Made by a program: the position numbers and the translations under genes. The notes below the pieces were generated by a model, which saw only the letters and a list, made by a program, of their open reading frames with translations, did no database searches and was not told the DNA's origin. This document shows positions 48,600 through 61,737 of a stretch of DNA of 64,000 bases, in pieces (the stretch's first letter is position 1; every line of letters begins with the position of its first letter). The DNA lies in contig CAKJVC010000012.1 in NCBI GenBank assembly GCA_918026815.1, positions 2,728,001 to 2,792,000 of the forward strand, read 5' to 3'. The DNA is from Chalara sp. BL73 (taxonomy: Eukaryota; Ascomycota; Leotiomycetes; Helotiales).

Positions 48600-51020
48600 A
48601 ACAACCAGTTTTAAAACTTTTTAAAGTTTTTATATAGTATATTAAAAAAAGTTACTAGTTTTTCGAAAAACTTTTACAAAGCTTTTTAATAAAAAAATTT
48701 TTTAAGTAAACAATTTTTTGCAGCGGCTTTGTTTTATTCGTTAAAAGCTTAAAAATAAATTATAGTTTTATATCGATTACCGAAACTTAAACAAAATTAC
48801 TTGTAAAAACTGTTATTTTTTTTGTTAATTTATAAAACATTGTAAAATTTATTTTAAATTCGTTAGTTTATTAAACTAAACGTAAAAACTGCGTTTTACA
48901 AAATTAGAATCGCTAAAAAACAAATAAAAACTGCTTTTCAAACGCGTTACAAGTTGTATAAATAAATAGTAATGCTTTTCGGTTTAGCAAACGCTTCGAA
49001 TACGTTTTAAAAATACATTAACTAAACGTTGCAAAAGTATTTAAACGAGTTTTGTTTAGCGTATATTAACAATATATTTATTTACACGTTAAAAAATATT
49101 AAAAACTACTGCTAAAAAATCTGTAAAGTACTGTAAAAGCTTTAAAAACAAACTTTTAACTAAATATTAATAAATGTAAATTCGAAATACAGTTAACGAA
49201 ATATTTAAAATTTATTATTAAAACAAAAGTAAAATTACAAATTAACTTTAAAAAGTAAAAGCTATTATTAAATAAAAGCGTTTAAGTCTGTAAAAGCCGT
49301 AAAAAGCTTTTTCAGGTTTGCGGACTTTTATAAGTGTTTTATTAAAAAGTTTTTTTAAATTACGGTTTTGTTAACGGTTTTTACGAAACAAAATACAGTT
49401 TTTTAATAAAACAGTATAGCAAACATTGTTTTCAAAAACTAAAAAGTTGTTTGTTTTTATTTTTGTTTTAACTTAGTTCGACTATAAAAAAAACGATTAT
49501 AAAAACAAATGCGTTAATATAAAGCACTAAAAAACTTTGTTTTAAGTCGACGAAAAAAGCTTGTTACAACTTTACGCTTACTTTTTTAAAAAGCTTTTTT
49601 GCTAAATACAATTACGAGATTTACAATAAAAAATGCTAGCAATTATTAATTGCTTTTAAAAATAAAACTTTTAGTTACAAAGTATAAAACGTTTTTAAAT
49701 TTGTACAAATTACAAAAACTTAAAATACTTTATAACAGTCTGTAAACTAACGAAACAACAAATGCGCTAGTTATTAGTTTTTTCGCGTTACAATTTTGTA
49801 ATTGTTTACTAACAAAAAAAACAATAAACATACAAACGCTTTATTTCGCCGAAAGCAAAATTTGCCGGTCGATACTACAAACAATAAACTACGCTATCGA
49901 ATAGTACAGTTATTAAAACTATTAGTAATGCAAAAAAAAAGTCAGCAAAATATTCGTAAAACTAGCAATAACAAAACTTAATAAAAAAAAGCAATGTCGC
50001 AAAACAATAAACGAACTTGTTACAAAAACTATTTAGCAATTTACGAAAATTATAAAAAGCAGCAGTATTTACAAATTTACAATATATTTAAGTGCTAAAA
50101 GCGGTATAAAAGCAAGTTTGTAAACTGTTTGCAGTTTTTAAAATTAAAGTTTTTTTTACAAAATGCTCGAAATTTTTTTTAAAAGTTTTACTATTTTAAA
50201 ACTGTTATTAAGTTTTTAATAAAAAAAAACTACAAATTTAATTAATACAGCTAACTTACGACTTTATACTATACAGCTATTTAAAAAAAAATAGTACTAT
50301 AACATTAATAATTAAACAATTTTTTTAGCTAAAAATATCGAAGTATATACAGAAATTCGTTTGTAATTGCGATTTTTGTAAAATAAACAAAACTTAAAAA
50401 AACTGTAAACAAAAATTTTTAAAGCTTTTGCTTATTCCGAAACAACAATAGCGTAAAATTTTTATAGATTTCGTTATTTAGTTTTTTAAAAGTATAAACT
50501 GTAAAAATATTTTAGTAATTACTAACCGACTAAAAAAAGAAGCTATTTTTGAAACTGTAAATTTTATAAAAATAAAAAGCTTAGCAAAAACTTTTTTACG
50601 GATTTTTTACAAAAACTACAACTTGCTTTTAACTATAGTTTCGAATCGAAAAACGCAGTTTGTAAAAGTTTTATAAACGCGCGTTTACAAACTGTTACAA
50701 ATCGACAAGCAGCTTTTTACAGTTTACTACTTAAAAACGAATAAAACTATAAAAAACAAAAACTAAGTTATAAAAACGTTTTTGCGAGTTTTTGTAAACT
50801 ATTTATAAAACAACTAAACAAAATTACTGCTTATTGCGGAACTAGCGCTAAACAGCAAAAATTCAATGTTTATAAAAATAAGTTTTTTTATATTTTTTTA
50901 TAACTACAATATAAATACTTTAAAAGTTACAAAGCCGTTACAAGCGAAAAGCGAAAAAAGTTTAGCAAAAAAAATTAAAAAAATCGTTCGTAAAATTTTA
51001 AAAGCTATAAAATAAGTATA
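48600..51020 (+). mobile_element. mutated Ty3/Gypsy retrotransposon relic (RT, RNase H, integrase)
   Basis: Read through its stop codons on the plus strand, the stretch 48650-49330 follows a Gypsy reverse transcriptase: KTAFQTRYKLYK, FGLANASNTF and EFCLAYINNIFIYT (the YxDD site mutated to YINN). RNase H traces run to about 49740. From 50360 an integrase zinc-finger remnant (CNCDFC) and core are seen: IFIDFVI, NRLKKEAIF, IVSNRKTQFV and AELALNS. The order RT, RNase H, integrase is that of Ty3/Gypsy. Stops mostly replace Trp or Gln codons, as C-to-T/G-to-A mutation would do. No gag or LTR pair could be assigned, so ends are approximate. Confidence 0.75.
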
Positions 51021-51599
51021 AACAGCGATAGCTAATACTTAAAAACAGCAAAAAAAAACAACGAACTGTTATCGACAACAAAATTTCTGATATCGAATAA
51101 ATAATTACGTTTAGCTAAACTTAAAAAATATAACTATAAACAAGCTATTTAAAAAACTGAATGCTTGTTATACTAAATTTTAAATTATCGAAGTAATAAG
51201 CTTTTATAACTATCGGCTTAATACGCTACTAAAAATTAAAAACATTTTTTACGCGAAACTTTTAAGTTTAACGTTTACAAATTTGCTTTTTTTTTAAATT
51301 GTAAAAAACTAGCAGCTTTTACTGCAAATAATAGCTAAAAAAAATAAATACAAAATAATTTTTTTTTTACAAACTTGCTAAAAAAAAAAAAAAGTCGTAA
51401 AAAGTTAAAAAAGTATTTAGTTAAATAAGTAAACTATATTAAACCGACATAAAAACTAGCCAGCGCTTTAAAAAAAACAACAGTTTTAAAAAAGTTTAAA
51501 ACTAAAAAAAAAAACGAAAAACAAACTACAAAAAAGCTTACAAGCTAAAAAGCTAGTTACGGAACGCTACGAAAACATATCGATTTGTAAAAAAAAAAA

Positions 51600-52140
51600 A
51601 AAAATAACAAGTTGAACCCGTAAAAATAACTCGGCTGCACGTACTTGCGGCACGAGCTAGCTTTTATTGCAACTACGTAATAGCGCGTAGCTACTGTAAA
51701 CTTTTCGTAAAGCTATCGATCCGTTACGTACTAGCGAACTCGTTACAGGCTTGGTTATAAAACCCGTAATCTCCTGGATTCTCTTTTTCTCTCCTTATGT
51801 TAATTCTTTTTGTAATATAGCAGTGATAATCAATTGAATAGGTTACTATCAGCCTGTCACAGTAGCGTTGTAAAATAGTTTTTACAGTTTTAATTTAATA
51901 CCAAAAAATATATATATTATTAAACTTTGTTTTCGGAAAGTTTATTGAAAAGCTTGCTTTTCTCTACTTACGGTTCAAAAAAAGCCTGAGCGTTCTTGGC
52001 AAAATGATTGGCTGAGAGAAAGTTCTGTCACGTGAAATGGCACGTGAAGGGAGGTTGAGGGGGGCATCGCTTTTCTATATAGTAAAAATTCATGTGAAAG
52101 GGGAATTAAAGGGGGCACCGCCTTTTTATATAGTAAAATT
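51600..52140. other. island of near-normal composition inside the AT block
   Basis: The stretch has clearly higher GC than its surroundings and few signs of C-to-T change. It includes TCCTGGATTCTC, two CACGTGAA motifs and, at its end, a 50-bp tandem duplication. It lies directly after the Gypsy relic, where a 3' LTR or insertion remnant might be expected. Confidence 0.5.
52041..52140. repeat. two tandem 50-bp units
   Basis: Units 52041-52090 and 52091-52140 are each exactly 50 bp. Both start CAYGTGAA, have a G-rich middle (GGGGGCAYCGC) and end TATATAGTAAAATT-like. They differ mainly by G/A and C/T changes, plus small shifts in run lengths. A further CACGTGAA sits just upstream at 52029. Confidence 0.85.
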
Positions 52141-55100
52141 TGATTTTATAATTTGATTTTACAGCTTTTTACAGCTTTAATACAAGGTTTTCTGTTTTCA
52201 ATTCAATCGATTCTAAAGCCGTAGATTCTATAACTGTACAGCACGTAATTAGCGTTTTAGCGTTGTTAAAGCTAGTAACAAAACATCGAAATCGAACTAC
52301 GCTTTAGTTTTTATACAACATGTATTGTACAGCTTTATAAAAAGATTTACAGTTTAATCGTTTTAATAAACTTTTTATATTGCAATACTTGCTGGAATCA
52401 ATAGCTATTAGTCGATTTTTTACAGAATAGTATTACAGACAAAGCTTAAAAAAAATATAAAAAGTTTGCTTCGTGCTATAAATATCGGAATAAAGCTAAG
52501 TCGAAAAAAGCTTTACAAACTACAAATACTAATTCTTTTAAAAAACAGCGCTTACAAAAGCCGTTAAAGCCGGTAAACATACTTTTTTTTTTTTTTTCTT
52601 TTTTTCTTTTTTAAACTATTTATTCTCGAATTTTAAATTTTTGCTTATACACAAATAGCAAATAATACAAAAGTTCAACAGTACTATAGCGAATATACAA
52701 ATAAAGTATTGTTTTCGTTGCAAAAAAAAGTAGTTTGCAATAAAGCTGCAAAGTGAAATTTGCTGCAAATGTATTTTGCACAACAAAAAAACAAATACGC
52801 TATATTTGTTATTTGTAAACAACGAAATAAACTCGAAAAAAGTACTAAAATACTTGTTTTAATTTATTTAACTTAAAAAAATTATTATTATCCGGTTATA
52901 CGTTTAAATAATAGTATTTCGATATCGTAACTATTAATATTACTATTTCGACTACTGCGTAAACTTTATACAAAACATAGTTAAAACTGTTAACATTTTT
53001 TTTAATTTATTTACAAAGCTTAATATTGTTTTTTTACGGCTAAATACGAATTCTTTTAAATATTAACATTAATTTCGCTTCGATTTTCGTGTTTGTAAAA
53101 GCAACGTTTTAGTTTAGTTTCGATATTTAAAGTATTGTAATTTCGACTATCGGCATATCGTTATTTTTTCGGCACGGCTAAACGCTTTACTTAACAACAG
53201 TAATATTTTTTTTACGTTATAAGTCGTAAATAACTTTTTTAGTTTTAACGACTCGAAAAAACGAAATGCTAATATAAACAATAACGCTTTTTTTCCGTTA
53301 TTTGCAGTTTTAATAGTTTTTAATTTTAAAACTACCGAAACAATTGCGAAACAAATTTTATACGAATTTGCAAAAAGCAATTTACGAATTTTTGCTTTTT
53401 TTGTTAAAATAACGCTAATTAACAAAACAGCCGAAAAAATGCGTATTTTAAGTATAGTTTTTTTAATGTTGTATTTTACAAATTAAACTAATTTTAATTT
53501 TTTTCGACTATAAAAAGTTAGTTTGAAAAAATACGCTTGTTATTTAATATGCTTTTACGATAAGCAGTTCAGCTGTTATTTACAATAGCGCTTTTTTATT
53601 TTCAATTTTATTATACGCTGCCAAATTAATGCTTAAACTCAGTTTTACGTTTTTAAAAAATCGACGTTTAAAAGTTTTAACTGTAAAAAGTTAGCTAAAG
53701 TTTTATAAACTAATAACACGTTAGTTGTTTATATAGTACGTATTAGTATTTCGTTAGTTAATACACAGTTTTTTTAGCAAAATTATTTTAATAGTTTACA
53801 AGCTTACGCTTGTTTTTTTTCGGGCGAAATGTTATTCGTATTTATAATATTCAGCTGTGCAAATATACAGTAGTATAATTTGCATTGTTATATACTTAAA
53901 TTTTCGATTTATACTACTAGAAATAACTGCGTTTAGTATACGTTAACTTAAAAAAACGTTTAAAATAATTTTTATATTGTTGTTGTTTACTTGAAACTAC
54001 AGTTAAACGCTTTTTATACGTATATATTACAGTTTTATTTTAGCATTACAAACTATTAGTATTGCGCCGAATAGCAATTTCGTAATTTTAGCTATTTTTG
54101 TAAGTTGTTTTAAATGTTTAATACACTGTTTTTAAACGTGTTAACTTTAAAACTACGAGCTGTATTTACTAGCTTTTAAAACAGTAAAATTACTATATAA
54201 AATCCAGATTAGTTATAAGTGTTTAACGCTCGAAACTTAGTTTTTTTATACTCGGAAAACGTTTGTAACTTTACAAATTAGTTTACGGTTTTGTTAAATC
54301 GATTTTAGCTTTATTTACAATATAGCTTTTTTTACTGTTTACAACAAAAAAAAAAAAACTACCGAGCCGTATTGCCGATTTTTTTTTTTGTTCGTTACAG
54401 CTAAAAGCGTTTATAACTACAAATATTAATTACAAAAGCTGAATTTTTGTTTCGGCTCGAAACTAAACTAATTTAAACTAATACTCGCTTGTAATTATTT
54501 TTAGTTAGCTAACTAATACGAATATTCAACTTTTTACAAGTTTTTATACAGTTTTGTTATATATTAAAAAATACGTATTAAAGCCGGAAAAGTTATTACT
54601 TTTTTATACTAAAATTTAATTACAAATCTTTTTATATATTAACAACTGCGTACTGCTATTGTTTTTTGTATCGAAGTTGTTAAATAAGCTAATTGCGAAA
54701 CGCGACTAGTCAGCTTAAAAAGTTTTATACATTTTTTTACATTTTTTATATTAAAAATCAATAAAAACAATTGTAAATTTAAATTGTAGCCCGAAAAACA
54801 ACTGCTGCAATTATATAATCGTTAACAATAAAAAAGTTACTACTGTACTTTTTTTTTAAAACGATATATAAATCGTATTACGAATAGTAAAAATACTAGT
54901 TTACAAATAGTTAACTTGTCGTTATTTACTTGTTTACAACAATAAAACTAGCTTATATAGCGACTTTAATTTAAAACTGCGTTACAAGTAATTAATTACA
55001 TTTTTCGGTATTTTAATAACGCATTTGCGAATATGTATTTAAACTACTGTCGAGTAAAGTTAATGTTTTATTATTCGTTTATTTTTTTTACAAATTTGTT

Positions 55101-55635
55101 AACTTTTAACAAACAGTTTTTTAATTCGTATATTAACGCGTATTAAGCTTGTTAAGCATTTTACGTTTACTCGAAAAACTTTTATACAAATTCAAATTAT
55201 TTAAATTTCGATACTAATATTAATACTAGCAATATTAAACTCGAGCGTAAACCGGAAAATAATATTACTGCTGTCGATTTTAAACTGTTTGCTAAATAGT
55301 TACAACTAAGTGCAATTTTTCGATATAATACAGCACACGATTTAAATTTTCGATTTTTAAATCGCTAATACGATTAGTTAGCTTATACAAGTCGTTACAG
55401 CGTTACTCGAAAAATTTAAAGCTAAACTTTAGCCGAAAATGTAGTTGATTTAATAGTAAATGTTTTGTCGACAGTTAGTTAATTAAACTTTTAACAGCAA
55501 AAACTATATAACGCTATTGTATTTTAGTATATAGCGAAACTAGCTGTTGCTACAAAGTTTAAAATTATATACAACTGCTTTTTTTAAACGTTAACGGCTT
55601 TGCTAAATCCGAAAAAACTTTTATACTGCAAAAAG
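52141..55635. other. AT-rich relic sequence, unidentified
   Basis: Heavily mutated DNA. A minus-strand frame at 53425-53147 stays open for 92 codons and extends upstream, which is unusual here, but no protein family is recognised. The DNA is interrupted at 55640 by the chromovirus and presumably resumes at 62095. Confidence 0.5.
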
Positions 55636-55640
55636 CTTAT
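55636..55640. repeat. target-site duplication, left copy (CTTAT)
   Basis: CTTAT directly precedes the 5' LTR. The same five bases directly follow the 3' LTR at 62090-62094, as expected from Ty3/Gypsy integration. Confidence 0.85.
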
Positions 55641-55957
55641 TGTTACGCGCATTGCTAACAGGCTTGTGCCTTAGGGGCCTGAGGCTCGGTAAGCTTGGCT
55701 TACACAGAGAACCCCTGGGTGGAAAGGTCACGTGATGGATCATGGGTTTAGCAATGATCCAACCCCACGAAGCTTTATATAAGTAGATAGCTTTCCCAGT
55801 AAATAGAAGCTTCGTGCTCAACTCAAATAGTATTCTTCAGTAGTATACTTGTTATTAGAATCTAATTTTATATGTAATATACTTACTTCTTTTTAAACTA
55901 ACCAACTTCGGACCAAAATTTTTTATTTATATTAAATTAGCCAGTAAAACCGTAACA
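55641..55957 (+). repeat. 5' LTR of the chromovirus
   Basis: 317 bp, starting TGTTACGCGC and ending CCGTAACA. Its first about 210 bp have normal composition and include GTCACGTGATGG and a TATATAAG box about 55815-55825. The last about 100 bp are changed to A/T compared with the 3' copy. It lacks about 35 bp that the 3' LTR has. Confidence 0.9.
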
Positions 55958-55998
55958 CTTTAAGCACCAAGTTTTGAAGTACCTGTATCGCATATACA

Positions 55999-57200
55999 AT
56001 GTCGACAACCAGTTCAAACTTACGTACTTCCAAAAGCGAGCATGCTCTACTACCGGTTTTTTAACTTACTTACTTACTTCAGCAAATCAAAGTATTTAAA
56101 GTCTACGAACTTAAACCCTTTAACGACAATCGCAAAAAGCTACGCGCATATGTATTCCAATGCGAAATTTACATTCGCATGAACTTATTATTTTTTGGAT
56201 CCCAAGAACAGATTGTTTTATAAGCTGTATTTTACTTAACAGAAACAGCTTACAACTAAATCTTTACTTACTTCAAAAACTACTTAGCCTACTTACATAA
56301 CAAAAAAAAAATTGAGACTAATACTATCTTCGACAGTTATAATAAATATGTCAGTTAACTTACACGTATATTTAGAAACACTAATAAAGAAATACGTGCA
56401 GAAAAAGACATTTAATTATGCAAACAACTTACTAGTGTAACGAAATACACCGGAAAGTTCGAGCTGCTAGCAAGCAAAATAAATTAAGAAAATAAACTTT
56501 TCAGAGCGCTCTACTACGAAAGACTTAAAGAAAAAGTCAAAAATGATATTGTTAAAAAAAAAAAAACCGCAAACTTTTACCGAAATAAAAGACAAAGCAA
56601 TTGAAATCGACATTAGACTGTACGAAAAACGCATAAAAAGAAAAAGACAGTACTTTTTAGAGTTCAGTAAAAAACAATACTCTCAAAAACTTTGTTACTA
56701 CTTACTTATAAAGCTAAACGCGTTCTAAAAAAAGCTTAAACAAAAGTTTAGCTTGTCCAAAAAAGAAATGCAACAACGCAAAAACAAAAACTTATGCTTT
56801 AAGTGTAGCTTTCCGAGTTACATAGCAAACTCACACCGTTAAAAGCAGCAACTTTAAAAAAGCAAAAAACAGCTTAATACTACAAAAAAGAAAAAATACA
56901 ACAGCAAAGCTTCCGGAAAAAAAGAAATTGCAGTCCTGGAAGCTAAGCCAACAAAAAAAAAACTGAAACAATAAAAAGTTTATACACAGCTTAAAACGTA
57001 TTGCGACAAGTGTAAAATAGCATACAGTGCATTATAAAAAAATAAATGCTTTGGCTGCTACTATAATAAAGACAGCGAATAGAAAGAAAGCTGTAAAACT
57101 ATAAAAAAGTTTTTATTTTAAGTAAACGGCGCGGCTATTAAATCAGAATCCGACAAAGATTAAAACATTAAACAAAAGCTTAACAAACTTTTTTACATTT
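55999..57200 (+). pseudogene. gag of the chromovirus, mutated
   Basis: Starts at an ATG 41 nt after the 5' LTR (MSTTSSNLRTSKSE) and reads through several stops. The capsid core is seen as LKPFNDNRKKLRAYVFQCEIY and further on GKFELLASKI and RALYYERLKEKVKND. A zinc-knuckle remnant follows as CFKCSFPSY, with later ligands lost. Gag forms the particle that packages the RNA. Confidence 0.75.
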
Positions 57201-57659
57201 CGAAAAAAAAAAAAAAAAACTTTACAAAACTTTGTTTAAAGTAAACTTAAACGATTTAAAAGCACTTTTTAAAAAATATACAGTAGCAAAACCAGAAAAG
57301 TTTACGCCGAAGCAGCGAATTAAAATTATTAACCAGGAAATTCTTAAAAAAAAAGCTAAACTAAAAGCACATAAACAAAAATAAAAAACAAAAAATCGTG
57401 CCAAATAAAAAGCAATGCTTGCAGCCGGAACAGTTAATAAATCCGAAAAAAACAATGCAGCATACTACAAACATTTACAACACAAAACTTTTTATTAAAC
57501 AGCATACTATACAAATTACTGTTTATACTATTTTAATGCTAAACAAGCAAGTTATTTTTTTAAAAAAAAACGAATAGTACTTCTCGAAAACAATAAAAAA
57601 AAAAAAAAAAAAAAACTATGTATATTCGAAAGCACAAAACAACTATCTACTAATATCAG

Positions 57660-60600
57660 ACTAAAAAAGAACAAACTAGTAGCTATAATCGACTTTAAAG
57701 CTACAAAAAATTTTATATTTTCAAAAGTTATTAAACATTTTAGCATATTTACGCAAGTTAAAAGCACGCTATACACTTTTACTGTAGCAAACAGTACAAA
57801 TACTTTGTACAGAAATAAACTTGTAAATATTAAAACAGTAAAACTTCGAATAAATACCGGTAACTATATAAAATAGTTACAATTAAATGTTACTTAAATC
57901 GGAAAGCATAAAATCATTTTAAGAATACTATAAATTACGAAATATAACTCAACAATCAATTAACAAACAAAACAGCTCGTTTTTAACAAATGCTAGTGTA
58001 TTATTAAGCTACAATTATTAATGTTACTGTAAAATAAAAGTCAAAACAAAAAAACACAAACACAAAAACTCGACTAAAACTAAAAAGAAGTTTGCGTTAC
58101 TTTTTCAAAAAAGCCAAATTACTAAAATAAAAAATCACATATTAAAAAATTGCTTGCAAAATATAAAAAGTTTAAAAAGTTATTTTCGAAAAAACAAAGA
58201 CTCGCAGCTTTGCCGAAACATAAACTATAAAATTATAAAATACTACTCGTCGACAAAGCAGCGCTTTTTAGTAAACTTATATACTTATTATTTAAAAACG
58301 ACTTAAAAACGCTTAAAAAGTTTATAAACGATAGTTTAAAAAAAAAAATTATTAAAAAGTCAACATTGCTAACAAAAGCTTCGGTGTTATTTGTACTAAA
58401 GCTAAACGAAACGAAAAAATTGTGTGTCGACTATAAAAAGTTAAACAATATAACAATTAAAAATAAGTACGCATTACTTAAAGCAGACGAAATAAAAAAT
58501 CGTTTGCAAAAAGCTAAAATATTTACGCAGCTTAATTTAAAAAACGCTTATTACAGCGTAAAAATCAAAGCGAAAAAAAAATAAAAAACAGCTTTTAAAA
58601 CTCGGTATAAGCATTATAAGTTTACAGCTATACCGATAAAACTTATTAACGTTTTAGCTATTTTCTAAAAACTAATTAACAACATTTTTATGCTTTTTTT
58701 AAACATTACGTGTATATGTTACTTAAACGACATTTTAATTTACTCGGCGAAGCCAAAAAATTATAAAAAAAATGTTAAAGCAGTTATGCAAGTACTGCAA
58801 AACACTAACTTAAAAGTCAAACTATCGAAATGTAAATTTAAAGTCCAGAAAGTTACATTTTTAAAATATGTGATTTTTACAAAAAAAATCAAAATAAACT
58901 CAGCAAAAATTATACTTATTTTAAAATAGAATACTTTAACATACGTTAAAAACGTACAGTCGTTTGTAAAATTCGCTAATTTCTATCGAAAATTTATTAA
59001 AAAATACTCGGAATTAATTATTTCGCTTACTCGACTTACAAAAAAAAACGTTGCTTTTAAGTAGACTTAAAAAGCACAAAATGCATTTAACGTATTAAAG
59101 CAAACTTTTATTACTGTATTTGTATTTATTGTTTTCGATCTAAAAAAAAAATTACAGTAAAAACAAATGCATTAAACTATGTTTTAAGCGCTGTACTTAG
59201 CTAACTCAATACAGAAAAAAAATAGCAACTAACAGCATTTTATTTACGAAAATTTATATTAACAAAACTTAACTACGAAATACATAACAAAAAACTATTC
59301 GCAATTGTTAATGTTTTCCGAAAATAAAAAGTGTACTTAAAAAAGTTTAAATATTAAGTACAAATACTTACAAACTATAAAAATCTTGTTGCTTTTACTA
59401 CTACTAAAAAATGAACCGTTGTTAAATTAAATAGTTAAAAACACTCGCTTTATATAATTTTAGAATTTTATATATCAAAAAAACTGAAAATGCTAAAATA
59501 AACGCTTTAAGCAAAAAACCGAAATACTTTTTTAACAAAATACATGTTAATTACGCAGTATTAAAACAAAACGAAAACTCGTTAGTATTCAACAAAAAAA
59601 AACTGTTTTTAATAACAAAAGTAAAACACCGAGTCGAAAACTTAAGGTTTTTTTAAGTTTATAAAAAAAACTTTATAACAACAAAAGCTTTTTAAGAAAC
59701 AAAGCAAGAATTTACTTAAAATAAATCAAAAATCCTGAAATATTAAAAAAAAATATATATTTTAAGCACAATAAAAACAATATTTGTAATAGAACAACAT
59801 AAATTACTAGTTTACGGACATCAGAAAATTATTAAAACGCTAAATAAAATCTCCAGAAATTACTATTTTCTAAAAATAAAAAAAATAGTTACTAAAGTAG
59901 TTACTAAATACAACGCGTATATTCGAAACAAAGCTTTACGCTATGTTTTTTATAAACAACTGCAGTTTTCGACAACTTTAAATATGCTATAAAAGTTTAT
60001 TGCATAAAACTTCGTAGTAAAATTACTACTTTCTAAAAAACTAGTTTCAAAAAAATAGTATAACTTAATATTAGTAGTTGTAAAAAGACTAACAAAGTAT
60101 TGTTATATAATTTTATATTTAAAAAGCAGCACAGCAAAAAATCTTGCTTATACATTTTTTAGAGTCGTAATCGCTAACTATAAAACTTTTACGAAAATTA
60201 TATCGAATAAAAACAAGCTTTTTATATTCAAGTTCTGAACAACGCTTACTGCACTTATAAAAATAAAAATAAAACTATTAACAAGCTTTTACTTATAAAC
60301 TAACGAACAAACAAAACGAGCTAACTAAACAATAAAAGCATATTTTAAATATTATATAAACTACAAGTAAAACAATTAAATAAAGCTATTACTACTTGCA
60401 CAATTTATATATAATAGCGCAATCAATAAAACAACTAAAGTATTACTATTTTACGCTAACTATAACTACAAACTAAAAGCATACTACGAACTAAGCAAAA
60501 ATAAAGCACATTTACAGTTTGCAATAATTAAAGTTAAACAATTTTAAACACTGTATTTGTAGCTAGCCGAAAACATTAAGTTTTTTAGCTAAAAATCTGC

Positions 60601-61080
60601 AAAATACTATAATTGTAAGTATAGTAAAACACTACACTTTAAAAAAAGAAATAAAGTCTATTTTGTAAAAAAAAACATTAAAACTAAAAAACTAAACAAC
60701 AAACTAAATTACAAAAAGTTAAAACTATTTAAAATTAAACGAGTTGCAAAACTAAATATATTCGAACTTTATTTTTTTAAAACTATAAACATACACTTAG
60801 TTTTTTTTGCTATACTTATTAAACTAGCACCCGAAAAAACACTACCGGCTTTATACACAAAAATTAAACTAGTTAATCTAGAATTTAAATACGAAATAAA
60901 AAATTTTTTAAACTACAAGTATATTAAAAGCAAATTAAAGTATTTAATTAAATAGTTGAATTACTTAGATTCGGAAAACACATAAAAACTAAAAAAACAT
61001 TTTAACTGCTTTAAAATGCTTAAAAAGTTTTACTGTTAATATTTAAAAGCTTTAAATACAACGTTCAGAAAACGTTTTTA
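57660..61080 (+). pseudogene. pol of the chromovirus, mutated
   Basis: In order: an aspartic protease remnant (IIDFKATKNFI, from DSGATGNFI-type), reverse transcriptase (LCVDYKKLNNITIKNKYAL; KIFTQLNLKNAY; YLNDILIYS), RNase H, integrase with an HH half of its zinc finger (GHQKIIKTL) and core (SNKNKLF, LLLAQFIYNSAINKTTK), then GPFKI-like linker and chromodomain (YKYIKSKLKYLIK then LNYLDSENT). Trp codons in these motifs are mostly TAG or TAA. The catalytic YLDD, SDRDK and zinc ligands are changed, so the enzyme is dead. Confidence 0.8.
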
Positions 61081-61160
61081 AAAATAAAAAAAGTATACGT
61101 ATTAAAGTCGAAAAAACTTGTAAAAACAAGTTTCGCGCAAGCTTTTTAGCTTTTACTTTT

Positions 61161-61640
61161 TTAATTTGCTTCGACAGCTAGTTTTTTTTTTTTTTTTAAA
61201 GTATCGAACTTATTCAGAAATGCTAAATTACAACGCAACATTTCTTTTTTACAAATACGAAAAAACCTTTTTTAAATACGTATTTTTTTAATACAAGCAG
61301 AAAATTTCGCAGCAGTTTCGGCTAAAAACTCGGCTTTTTTTTCGGCTTTAGCTTCGTTCTTTTTTAATTTTTTTTTCGTTTTGTCCAAAAACACTTAGTT
61401 TTTAAAAGCAAAACTTTCAGCATTATACTTTGAAAATGCTCGTTTTACACATTTTAAGCAACGAATTGACTTTTCAGCTTTTATACACTGTATAAAACGT
61501 TTATTTTGAGCATGTTTCTTCTCGCAAACAGTACACGAAATTATTTTTTCGCTAGTTAAAATTATTCGTTTTTTCAAATCTTTTTTTTTTATGTTTTTTC
61601 GCGACACTTTAAAATCTAAACAGTCAACGTTTCGTTTAGT
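61161..61640 (-). pseudogene. antisense cysteine-rich/coiled-coil frame inside the chromovirus
   Basis: On the strand opposite to gag-pol, one frame can be followed from about 61640 to 61161 with only two internal stops (61395-61397 and near 61290). The upstream part has a C-x2-C ... C ... C-x2-C arrangement (CTVCEKKH and RCLKC). The downstream part is helical and charged: KNEAKAEKKAEFLAETAAK, then KRFFRICKKEMLR and AFLNKFDTL. The Cys-rich head plus helical tail (RKQ-RFLR-x-GxEMLRRG-like before mutation) recalls small hypothetical proteins I associate with ascomycete genomes; that match is from memory. The only start is a GTG at 61607, so a true start is unknown. Confidence 0.5.
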
Positions 61641-61737
61641 TGTTATAATAGAAAAAAAAAAACGGCTATACGGCTACTAGCAATTATTTCTTGACTTACT
61701 TAAGTATGTAAACACGCTAAACTTAAATAAAAAATAG

